Source of the DNA: Mesodorylaimus sp. YZB2_4
Taxonomy: Eukaryota > Nematoda > Enoplea > Dorylaimida > Dorylaimidae
DNA length: 64,000 bases
Assembly: GCA_030248295.1 (NCBI GenBank)
Contig: JASANH010000220.1
Span: 806,001-870,000 of the forward strand
Direction of reading: 5' to 3'
Positions 54,310-64,000 of this stretch are shown piece after piece (the stretch's first letter is position 1; each line of letters starts with the position of its first letter). Made by a program: the position numbers and the translations under genes. A model generated the notes under the pieces. That model did no database searches. It was not told where the DNA came from and saw only the letters and a list, made by a program, of their open reading frames with translations.

Positions 54310-55330
54310 ATGAGAATGTCGACAAAAGTTTTGACCATCCTGGCTTTGGTGTGCATCGCCGCAGCTGTGGCTAAAGATTGTATTCCAGATCAGGCGGGAA
54401 AGCTGTATTACAAGACTCCTTGCGATGGTAAGCCGCGCTGGGAGAAAAAAGTCCACAGTATAGGAGCTCACGCGTTTGCGGGAAATGCTTCCGACAATTT
54501 GTTTGACCCGTTTTGGACTTAAATACTCAAAGCTTTCTTAACCCACTTTAGCGGAGTCCCGTTTCTCTGTATCCAGCCAGCAGTACTAGCAGCGATTCAG
54601 GCTGACCTCAATTTTCCGGGCTTTCATTTTTATTTTTCTGATTGAAACGTCACGAATAATGCTAGCAAGCACCAGTGGTGTGGTAAAATCGCTGCTTTGA
54701 TCACGTGACACAGCAAGTCGCGATGGTGTCGATTCGCCTTTCAAAAAAGTGCGTTTATGATCTTCGATATTTTAGGCCAAAAATTCGATAATCGAATCAC
54801 GGTCACCAACCTTAAGTTCACCCAGAATGGTCAAGATGTCGATGTCGCTGGGGGACTGGACCTGTCGACTGATATCGATATGAAAATAGATTTCAACAAT
54901 AACTATGGCGCTATCAGTAAACCACTTTTTGATGTCGCGCTTCGAATCTACACTCGCCTACCACTTGGCAGCTGCAAATGGATCGACATCCCAACCTTGG
55001 GATTCGCGTAAGTCCCCACACCCTCACCACCTTAACATGAACCACTTGGCTGTCTCTTTGCAGGAGCAACTTGGATCCATGCAAGATCACCCCAGAATGC
55101 CACGTGGATAAGAATGAGACTTCGGTTACTGCTACAGTCAATCCCACAGCCATTGCTGGTCCTATCATCAGTGCTGTTATCACTGGGGTAAGTGGGTGGC
55201 AGGTGGTCCCTATCTTCGTTAGCTTCAAAGCATGGATTTTCAGGATTACTATTCTGCTGCTATCACCTACAAGGACGATCAAACTCCAATATCTTGTGTT
55301 TACGGACAGCTCAAGGTGATCAAGAAGTAG
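54310..55330 (+). CDS. Secreted ML-domain (NPC2/MD-2-like) lipid-binding protein, copy A
   Basis: Four exons with closed phases: 54310-54427, 54776-55007, 55064-55187 and 55244-55330; 186 aa. Signal peptide MSTKVLTILALVCIAAAVA, then DCIPDQAGKLYYKTPCD. Features consistent with an MD-2-related lipid-recognition fold: paired cysteines in order (DCIPDQ, PCD, GSCKW, DPCKITPEC, ISCVYG), a central LDLSTDIDMKIDFNN strand block, YTRLPLGSCKW, CKITPECHVDKNET (like the C-P-L-G turn of the family) and a final ITYKDDQTPISCVYGQLKV, reminiscent of the C-terminal strand with its Cys. The match is by pattern, not a strong motif, so an ML assignment is probable, not certain. A paralogue lies convergently at 60952-62242 with the same exon lengths. 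A core TATA box precedes it. Confidence 0.72.
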
Positions 55331-55814
55331 TGAATGATGTCCCGAATGTATGTCCTGCATTATGAAGGGTATATACTGATGGAACCAGTCATCAATTGTA
55401 AGACGTTCGCAATGTCATATTAGTGATTGACACTATTATCAACCTGTATCAAATCATGGATTCATTTAGATCAGATCACTGAAAATAAACTACCATGAAA
55501 CTAAAGAATATCTGGCACCTACTCGTATATTACTGTGTATACACAGTACCATGCATGGGCTAATCGCGCTGGTTACCATATACGTATTATCACAATGGTC
55601 GTCTACCCATATCATATCTAAGCATCTGACCCTTTAAAGCACTTGTCACGTAGCCTCCGAGCGGTACTCGTATACTGTACCGCTGTCACTGAATCTTGAT
55701 TCGGTATTGTATCGATATGATTGGAAGACAGCAATTATGGTAGGGATTTGATCACTAAAAAGGGCCGTCATTGCACTGAATCAGCACAGGATTACGATCG
55801 CAATTAAAAATTAC

Positions 55815-58800
55815 TCACGTCGTCGTGATATAAAAGCTTTGAATCCTCTTTTGCCCACTGGCGGAAACAGTTTGACTTTGACCACCTTTCTTGAAAATCG
55901 TAGTTGGTTCGTCTTCGTCAGGACTGGCAGACCAGTTTGAACCTTCGCAACAAGCGAATGCGTAACGCCGTTTTGGAGCCTTGCTTCGATTGAACAATCC
56001 GTAGAAGCCGCATAGTGTTTCATTATCGTGGCAAAAAATAGTGTCGGTTTGATTGACGCGAACAAACCTGGTAACGCGTTTTTTCACCGCTTTCTGCAAA
56101 GAGAACTTCAGTTTTTATCTTGGAATTGAATTCTCTGCTTTGCGTTTTGTGGTTTTGCGATGGTTTTCATGCCTACTTGAGTTCTGATCAAGGGATACTC
56201 GATGTACAGTAAATTAAGTGCTGTTGCGGAGATCCGCCATATCAATTGTTTGGGCGTTAGATGCAGCACTTTGATACTCATGTAGCTGTTTCTCTATCCC
56301 TGGGAGATCATAACCGTCTTCTAGACTAACCCTTCCAAACTAGCACGAATCCCAAACTACACTAGCTCAACTGTCCGCGTCACTTTCTTGCTTTTCCAAC
56401 TGAACTAAAGTTGGTGCTGTTCATATTAACTATACATAAAAATCAGGTCCCAGCCTGAGAATCCTCAATCCCACATGATCTAACCAACAAGTACCGCACG
56501 TGGTGTCAGGCGCAGAATATATAATATACGCACAGTAGGTGGCCCAGGACAGTACCCTATCAAAGGCCGATACATGCCGGCATAATTAGCAGCCAGGCAC
56601 TGGGCGCATACGATGTCAAACGGACTGGACGCGGGCCTGCGATAAATGGCGTCGATTTAGATGTCCACTTGACATCAGCACCAGCTTTTAAGAATCTCTT
56701 GTAAAAAAATGCTGTACAGTATCTGATATTCACTACCATAAATATTTGAGCTTTTATAATTTGCCGGACAAATTATTGCTTCAAATAGGTTAGAGGCGGG
56801 AAAGCTATTTGAAGTGGGAAACTAAAATTTGCAGCGCATTTCGCATTCAAATTTTATCAAGAACTAATTACGCCCAAAATCAGCCGCAACTTGACCGTTT
56901 TCTTTACTCTCTTCTCCATTAAACGTATCACGGCAGGGTAGAGTGTTTATGGGGTGGGCTGCAGTCGCAGCGCAGCCTACAGTAATTGTCCCACACTATA
57001 CGGGGAGGCTATTGGAGCGAAGTGTACTCGTAACCTTCTCACCCTTCCAAAGATTGCTTAGAACAAAAGCAACAGAAGAAATGCGTCCCTTCACCCTCGA
57101 GTGCGCAAAAGCTTTGGTGATGTGGTAAAACATGAACAGAACCCAATGCCCGTCCTGCGTACCTGCCTGTTTTGCATGGCAGGTGTCACATGGCACGGAA
57201 GAAGCATAGTTCCAATTGCCCCTAATCCAAGGTTTATAATTGATAGGCACTACGGCCAGACCTTGCTTTGCGAAGAGACCATAGCGGTTAGCAGCAATTC
57301 GTGTTCCTACTCAACTCCTGCTTACGAGAGAGATGCATAAATCTGGCGATGCCCGCAAAAGGTCTCGCCAGACGTAGCACATACTTACAACAGGCCTAAC
57401 AGACTGCCTGTAAACCATTCTGAGGGCACACTAATCTGGTTTTACACCAGCAGCCTTACCTGGCTCTCATCAGTCACAGAATTGCATGACATTCGAAACA
57501 AAATATCCTCGCCATCAATTCCTCCCACATAACGAGTTTCCAATTTATCGAATGCATGATTCGGGACTTCGCAATCGATTTGAAACGACTGGCCGTATTC
57601 TGTCTCTTCATCTTTAGCAACCCGTTGCAACTGGCTGAACTTTTGGGGAGGGATACTTTTGTAAGTAACGCTGTCTTTTCCAGCATTGTTAATGGTCTCC
57701 AACTCTTCGTCACTAATTGCAACATTGTCTTTTCGCTTGAAGCCAGGGTCGTTATAGCAGTCTAAGAGAGAAAAAAGTCAGATTAATGCACAGTACTGTA
57801 CAAGGGGTTTAGAATTTTGTGCATGTGTGATAACGTTATTTGCCTCCTCAACCTAAAAAAAAGTCCAGTCATTAAGTGAGTTCTGTTCCAATACCAGTGC
57901 TGAATTAGTGCGATATATTCATTCGGATACGTCAAAACAGCGTAATCGCTCCTTTGAAATCAATATACACATGTCCAGCCTTGAATGCAAACGCCTGGTT
58001 TTCACTCATCGCCTTGTCATTAATTTGTTTTTAGGTGTCCGTGTCCTAACGATAAGATTGGGCGGGACCAGTTTTCTGTTTCTCAACAAAAATTTTCACG
58101 TCAGGTTGTTTGTAAGTCGCGTAAGTCGCGTATTTGTGTTCTATCGGCAGCAAAAGCTAAGATTTAGGTGGACGAACGGAAAGGTACAATAACTTGCCGT
58201 GAGGTGTAGACCACTAGGGGAAAAAGTTGGCTTACACGACTCATATTTGGCACCATCCAAGGCTAGAGCACAGAATACCACGGTCAATTTGCCCCTGGAT
58301 ACACTGAAGCTAGAAAGCACGTATCGTGGGCACCCGCTCTTCGGTTGCACGGGGTCGCGTAAGCCAGTTACGGCAACTGCGGCTACACTCTCTGGGCCCA
58401 CTGTCCTACAACCGAGTGACTCGTCCAAATGACTATTTGCAGGTTTGCAGCAGCGAAGACGTAACCTGGAAAGGAAAGAGAGAGATCCTTAACCTTAGGT
58501 TTGCAGAGATAAACTATGCTTACATTCTGTAGCTTTTCTCAAACGTTCCTAAAAACCCGTTAATATACTCATCAGTTTTACAATCTGAATTCTCTTCCGA
58601 TGTCAAAGCATTATTCTGCAGTCGAAAAGCTTCGCCATATCGACATCGCGGCTCGTCAATGATCTGCGAAAAATCTAGGTCATTGTCACGAGGTACATGA
58701 TACAGTATATCATGTGACTCACTGGTACGGGGTCTCCTGGTCCGCCAATACTACGACAGAAAATACTCAATTCCCAATCAGCCGTCCCATTTGACGAGAC

Positions 58801-58968
58801 AAACTTTTTGTACACCAGACCAGATACAGTTTCGGTTGGTAAACATTTCAAATCAAAATTTTGGAATGCCTTATTTGTCAAAACTCCCCCGTCCGCCTCC
58901 GCTCGCTGAATGAATAATACAGTCACAATCAATACAGAGTAGATCAGAGACCACACACACAGCCGCAT
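55815..58968 (-). CDS. Secreted cysteine-rich repeat protein (dermatopontin-like pattern)
   Basis: Signal peptide MRLCVWSLIYSVLIVTVLF in exon 1 (58968-58723). Further exons: 58663-58524, 58376-58236, 57761-57460 and 56093-55815. Recurrent word pairs suggest repeats of one fold: FDLKC...VSGLVYKKF...WELSIFC; CKTDEYINGFLGTF; GCPRY...LTVVFCALALDG; FQIDCEV...ILFRMSCNSV; TLCGFYGLFNRSKAPKRRY with AFACCEG. The C-x-G-F/Y...R-x-f-x-f-x-C(C) pattern recalls dermatopontin/LITAF-like matrix proteins, but I would not fix the family on this alone. Phases close from exon 3 to 4 and exon 4 to 5; exon 2 to 3 does not close with the sites I see, so an exon is missing or the sequence has an error. The stop at 55815 overlaps a GTGAGT, so it may continue. 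Confidence 0.55.
57085..57140 (+). mobile_element. SINE tail fragment
   Basis: GTCCCTTCACCCTCGAGTGC... GGTGATGTGGTAAAACATGAAC, identical in style to the 3' part of the 31.1 kb SINE. The head is missing. It lies in an intron of the secreted cysteine-rich gene. Confidence 0.7.
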
Positions 58969-60951
58969 GTCATTTGAGAGGAAGCGTTGAGAATTACGTT
59001 AAATTCCAGACAAAAATCCAACTTTTCCGGAAACGAAAGTAATCAGACCAAAATAGTCACCAGCTCGGCGTGCGTAATCAACTTGTTCATGGCGGCCTCA
59101 TATTCTCACGGCGGGTTCGGCAAAAGACACGTTTGCGCTTTCAGACGGCAGCTACTCACCTTGTATGGCGAGGAGCAAGATGACGTGTTGCCTGAAGGCG
59201 ACTCACAAATTTCAAAAGGACTTACACTTATTGATACGCGGAGGCATAAATAGTAGATTCAGAAAGAGATGAACTTTAAAAGGCTGGGACGAGAAAGCCA
59301 GCAAACTCGATATTTGGGCAAAGTAGAGACGGAAAAAATCCACTCTGCGTGATGATGAAGGAATATGGAAATGCCTACACTCTTCATAGAGAACTTGTTG
59401 AGGCGACCTTTTTTGATACAGGTTGGCGTCGAATATGCTCGTGAGCCAACTTCAACAAGGTACAATAGACGGGAACTAGTTCTGTAAAATAGAGGAGACT
59501 TTTTCACGGCGCGGATACAACATTAATTCACGACGAATGACGTGAAAGTGGTGGCAGTAATCACGCGGACCCGAGTAGGCGGAAGAGGTTGATTTGGAAG
59601 TGATTGACCTGATGCCATGCGATACACAGTTTATGCGGGTCGCTGCAAGGCCAGCGTTAAATTTTTTATTGGCCTTGATCGTTGGAGCATACCAGTTTAA
59701 AGCACTATCATTGAAATTTGTAGGGATATCTTGGCGCATACGTATCCAGTAAAATTCAATTTCATACAGTCGCTTTGAGGATTAGCGACGAGGTTACTCT
59801 TTACTCGTTGTCTGCCTGGCTGACTCGTAATACCATAAATACCTCCTTCATAAATTATATCGACTGTAGAATTGTAGAAGTACCTCATTTTACCAGTCGC
59901 CATTCAGACCGACCTGTGGGTGTGATCGTACGGCGCTCGTGCTGTTGGCTGAGCTTAGGTTGAGGCTTACTCACTGTATTAAACCTACTCCCTCGCATGG
60001 GTCGCAGAAATCATTGCCATCAGAAGGTTTTTCACCCTTATCTGGTTGGTTGGCACTGGTGCAATGACCCCCAGCCACTTCACCCCTTGGTAACATTGGG
60101 CCGCTGCAAGGGCTGTTGTAGTAGTAGGCATGGAATATGCATGTACTATGCTCTCCGGCCAATTGGTGCACTGGTTCAGGGAACCGACCCCTCTCTCTCC
60201 TGCCAGGACCATCGCGAAACTGAGAGCGAGATCGAGGTCGAGCCCCCCGATTTGGTTTGCAGGCATCGGTCTGAGTTCCTGGTCTGAACTTGCTCTATGA
60301 GCACTTTTGTCTCAGGTCCGTCAGAACCCCTTTGACGGCGCGTGCGGCTGCTCCCCAAATTGTGACTCTATACGTGGCCCTTGTGGTGACAGTAAACTAT
60401 AGCACGAGGTGTCTGTGGACTGCGTTGGACTGTTCCTGTGGCTTGAGCCATCCTCTGGTCAGCCCTAGTCTGTCCTAGGGCGAGCCAAGGATTTCACTGT
60501 GGCATTAAATACGGAGCACGCCTAGAGCGTTACATCGGACCTCGAGGCTGCATTCAGAACTAGGCACACTAGACATGAATGGCAACGCCGTATTTCGTCT
60601 TTCATTAGACTGCAATAGAATCTTTTAAAAATCATGGAAGAAAGAGAAATGAGGAATGAAATCGTAGGCGTATACTGCGATAATACGGATACAGTTGTCA
60701 GCATGATTAGCCTATGCATATGTACAGTTCACATAACTTAATATATGAGTAGATGCTAGTTAAAATAGTTCTAGATCTGGCTTACTTTTTCAGTGATCTG
60801 ATCAGAATAAATTTATGATTTGAAGCAGATCGTCATGAGTGTCACTTAACCAGACATTGTATGCATCTTACGACAGATAACTGGTTTTATTTGTGCACCC
60901 TTCATGATGCAGGTCATACACTTTGACATCATTGACATCATCTCTGACTCA
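58969..60951. other. Intergenic, contains dispersed repeat; possible relic frames
   Basis: 60190-60510 is a repeat copy related to 30590-30850. Two overlapping minus-strand open frames near 59900-59500 (SDCMKLNFTGYVCAKI; then LNWYAPTIKANKKFNAGL with CVSHGI) may be a frameshifted relic of a secreted protein; unassigned. Nothing else is supported. Confidence 0.4.
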
Positions 60952-62242
60952 TTACTTCTTGATCACCTTGACTTGTGAGTACACACAATATAATGGTGTT
61001 TGGTCGTCCTTGTAGGTGACAGCAGAAGAGTAGTAGTCCTAAAAGTCCATGCTTTTGTAGTACGTTAGATAAGGAGCACGTGTGCTTCACTTACCCCAGT
61101 TATAATAGCACCAATAATCGGCCCAGCAACTGCTTTGGGATTAATTTTAGTAAGTATTGAAGTCTCATTCTTATCCAAGTGACATTCGGGCGTGATCTGG
61201 CACAGATCCAAGTTATTTCTTAAAAAAGAAAGCCAAGTGGTACGTGTGAAGCTGTTGAGTGGTGGGAGCTTACGCGAATCCCAAGGTAGGGATGTCGATC
61301 CACTCGCAGCTGCCAAATGGTAGACGAGTGTAGATTCGGAGCGCGACATCATAAAGTGGTTTCTTAATAGGACCATAATTGTTAATAAAATTGATTTGCA
61401 TATCGACATCAGTCGACAAATCCAGTCCTCCCGCGACGTCCACGTCTTGACCATTTTGGGTAACTTTTAGACCAGTGAGCGCGATTCGACTTGCGTATTT
61501 CTGGCCTAAAATGAAGAAAGAATCTAAAATGGGCTTTTTAAAACTTCAGAAAGGGATCGTTTCATATCTGGTGTGTAACGTGGTCAAAAGAGCAGACTCT
61601 CAGTAAATCTGTGCGGCCATGCTTATCAGCAAGCAAACTCGCTTGTTGTCCAGAATCTCCTAACTAATAGCTAGTTGAGCGAACTGCCTCTTTCAGTTTG
61701 ACCCCAGAGGTGTTTTGAGTTCTGGCATGTGCAACACGCGCTTACCACCTAGTTCCTGCCTGATTACCGCCTCTAGAGTCTACGCACCTGATTCCCCTCG
61801 GTCGAATCCTTGGGGCGCGTAGGACCCACAGGAAGCTTAAGCACTCCGCTTGAAACTCACGATCAGAGCAGCGGTGTCCGGCGACCTCTAGTAGTCAAGA
61901 CTGGTGAACTTTAGCCCGAGTGATTGACGTTCCACTTGTGCCAATCAACGGGCACACTGCCGGCTCCGAGCACATGATATCAGTAACAGGCAAATCGGTC
62001 TTAAAACTAGGGGTAAGAATTCAGGAGGTTCCAAAGCACAGGTGGACAAAACGGATATAAAGGAAGGTGGATAAAATTATCAAGCACAAAGTCAGGGGGC
62101 TGCATCGACGGACTCTTTTACTTTGCTTACCATCGCAAGGACTTTTGTAGTAGAGTTTGTCCCCTTGATCTGGAATACAGTCTGCAGCCACTGTCACAGC
62201 GATGCTCACCAAAGCCAGAACGGTCAAAATTTTTGTCGACAT
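60952..62242 (-). CDS. Secreted ML-domain (NPC2/MD-2-like) protein, copy B
   Basis: Paralogue of copy A on the opposite strand, with the same four-exon structure: 62242-62131, 61505-61274, 61218-61095 and 61038-60952; 184 aa. Internal exon lengths (232, 124, 87 nt) are identical to copy A. Signal MSTKILTVLALVSIAVTVA; DCIPDQGDKLYYKSPCD; LDLSTDVDMQINFINN; YTRLPFGSCEWIDIPTLGF; CQITPECHLDKNET; VTYKDDQTPLYCVYSQVKV. Substitutions relative to A are spread and mostly conservative, with no stops, so both copies look under purifying selection. The third exon uses an AAG acceptor. An ATG further upstream (62308) would add 22 residues; I prefer 62242 because it matches the signal peptide of A. A convergent pair flanks the secreted Cys-rich gene. 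Confidence 0.74.
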
Positions 62243-62689
62243 TGTCTCGTCGAATTTCTTCAAGCCCGTTTTAATGGCATCTATGGCTTGACTTCGTTTT
62301 CTCCTCATTTTTAAACTCGGCAGAAGATGAATTTCTGGCTTAGCAGTTACAGATTCACTGATAACGAGCGCTTGCTAATCCCCGAGTTTCTCGTTGCTTA
62401 TGACGTCATAAAAAATGCGTATTTTGAGGATAGAGATTGTCCTTTCGAATTGTATGCTAAGTACGCGAGATAAGGGTGCTTTATTTGGGGCTTAAGAGGA
62501 GTTTCAGACTTGCACCGGACGACTCTGTGCAAAGCCGATCGAGTCTAAACTGTTTGCAGGTCTAGCGATAAGTGAGGCGCCTCGCGCTTGCAGAGGCGGA
62601 GACAGTACTTATGTAATAGGCGGAATAGCCCTAAATTGAAGAAGATACCGCGGAGAGCGGATTGACTCAAACAAACTTCCACGCAGGTC

Positions 62690-62890
62690 ACCTAGTCGTA
62701 GGTGCCTGAGACATCAACCCGACGGGTTTGAGCCTCGCTTGGAGGAGCGTATCGAGCGGGCAACGAAGGCCTGATACGCTGTATGTGGCGGACAGTCAAG
62801 GCAACCACATACTGCTCTGTGTATAAGGCGGCCAGTTAAGGCAACCAGATACACTACCTTCTCCACAAGCCAAACACACCTTCTGCACTT
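62690..62890 (-). repeat. Dispersed repeat (GATACGCTCCTCC family), reverse copy
   Basis: Inverted relative to 27355-27560, with shared words in the same order. Confidence 0.6.
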
Positions 62891-63129
62891 ATCAGGTGAA
62901 GGGTCAAATTTGACATATGCTGACTGGTTATGCATTCCAAGCTTTGCTTACGCTCTGTAGTGCTTTTATGGCCTACTTTAGCCTATTCAAGTCTCTGTCA
63001 GTGCGTCTAATTCTTGCTTAGACGCACATAACTGTATTGAACATATCGCTTTCTTGGTCCTCTGCAAAATATAGTTTTGGATTACTTTTGTATGCAAGCG
63101 TGCTTTTTGCTTGATGATTTCAGTATTTT

Positions 63130-63540
63130 GCACAATTAACCGTCTTTAAACTGGACACAGGATCCACAATCCAGGACAGTTTCCATTCACAGTCACCAAA
63201 CTGACGTCACAACTCTTATACCCGTTGTCCATAGATCCGTGCTGATCAAACCTGGTGTCGAAAACCTTGGAAAACAAGAATGACAGAACGAGAATTTACA
63301 GTTAGATAGGTACCTGTCGGGGAGCGTTGCTGAGCGCCTGAAGGCAACATAATTTGAAAAGAGGATGCTGTTTTTGTGCTTAACTTTTTAACGACCAAGG
63401 ATATATTTGAATTTGAATTGTATCCGGTATTGGGGGGCGTAATTTCATTCACAGCAAATAGATAAGAATGCGATGAAGGATTTCCGGTCAGACGCATTAG
63501 GATCTTTTGTAAAGTGCCAAAAACAGGAAAAATCAAAGCA
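63130..63540 (-). other. Possible small secreted-protein exons, incomplete
   Basis: Minus strand: an open segment from about 63536 (LTGNPSSHSYLFAVNEI and SNSNISLVVKKLSTKTASSF) and, after a possible intron with acceptor near 63260, FDQHGSMDNGYKSCDVSLV to CPGLWILCPV with a stop near 63147. Phase between them and the 5' end are unresolved. Unrecognised. Confidence 0.35.
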
Positions 63541-63564
63541 TTTTTACCGTTACTTGCGTACGGC

Positions 63565-63572
63565 TATAAAAG
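63565..63572 (+). promoter_or_regulatory. TATA box of serine-rich secreted gene
   Basis: TATAAAAG, about 100 bp upstream of ATG 63666, with an initiator-like region in between. Confidence 0.6.
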
Positions 63573-63665
63573 GCAGCAAACCAAGGCCAGATTAACAGAG
63601 CGAACGAAGTGCGAACGAAGAAAATAGACTTTGTCGTACTTGCATTCTTCAGTGAATTGAGAAAA

Positions 63666-64000
63666 ATGAAGTTGATTATTTTGGTTTTGGTCGCTTGTGC
63701 CTTTATCGGAGATCAACTGGTGCATGGAGCTGCATCAAAAACTGTTGCCTCTTCATCTTCATCTTCCTCTTCATCATCCGTCGTAGTTTCCTCATCGTCC
63801 TCCTCCTCATCATCTTCGAGCTCCCGAAACAAGACCGCCGGCTCTGATGAAGGTAGTGCGCATACAGTAGATGGCATGTCCGTATATTAACCTGCAGTTC
63901 ACTTTTTAGATTGCGTTTGCATCTGCAACCAAGTCTGTGATTCGAAAAGTAGCAGTGGAAGCAGCTCCACCAGGAGCCAAAAAGGAAAGGGTAGCGGTAG
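63666..64000 (+). CDS. Secreted serine-rich protein, 3' end outside the window
   Basis: Exon 1 (63666-63852) begins with a signal peptide MKLIILVLVACAFIGDQLVHG, then an extreme Ser run (more than 25 Ser in about 35 residues, TCx codons) and NKTAGSDE. It splices in phase 1 into exon 2 (from 63910), which reads DCVCICNQVCDS followed by another Ser/Gly stretch and the window end. The CxCxCxxxC cluster after a Ser linker suggests a short cysteine-rich head on a flexible stalk, perhaps mucin-like. No family is recognised. It has its own TATA box at 63565. Confidence 0.6.

Overview
This is eukaryotic nuclear DNA. Genes are split by GT-AG introns, several of them only about 45-90 bp long, and there are long stretches of dispersed repeats. 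The gene set points to an ecdysozoan, most likely a nematode: a major-sperm-protein (MSP) domain gene, CK1/TTBK-type kinase copies, a GluCl-like cys-loop channel, a divergent second cys-loop channel, a DEG/ENaC channel, secreted ML-domain proteins, a W(X6)W-amide neuropeptide and serpins. Gemin8 and DCAF5 orthologues are also present, and I do not associate those with Caenorhabditis. A basal nematode or another small ecdysozoan such as a tardigrade therefore stays open.

Layout. 1-6.3 kb: a broken CK1-like kinase copy (-), a broken partial zinc-finger gene copy (-), and Gemin8 (+). 6.8-11.4 kb: glutathione synthetase in four exons (+). 12.0-20.6 kb: an MSP-domain copy (-) running into a poly-C tract, the intact C2H2 zinc-finger gene (+), a decayed CK1/TTBK kinase (-) carrying two short inverted-repeat elements, and the intact MSP gene (+). 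20.8-28.4 kb: two non-autonomous DNA transposons, a disrupted DEG/ENaC gene (+), a 422-bp foldback and an antisense 410-codon ORF of unknown function. 28.6-37.6 kb: two cys-loop channels transcribed away from each other. 37.7-53.6 kb: an uncharacterised small gene family, two near-identical serpins in opposite orientation flanking an LRR gene (-) and DCAF5 (+), then a neuropeptide precursor (+). 54-62.3 kb: two convergent ML-domain paralogues flanking a secreted cysteine-rich gene (-). The window ends inside a serine-rich secreted gene (+).

The main structural theme is inverted duplication. Zinc finger (2.5-3.3 versus 14.3-15.0 kb), MSP (12.9-13.7 versus 19.7-20.5 kb), serpin (38.8-41.2 versus 49.7-52.1 kb) and ML genes (54.3-55.3 versus 61.0-62.2 kb) all occur as opposite-strand pairs. 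The serpin arms are the most recent: where I checked them they are co-linear and differ by only a few bases. Exon models below were built by eye from splice sites and reading-frame phase. Where the phase does not close I say so.
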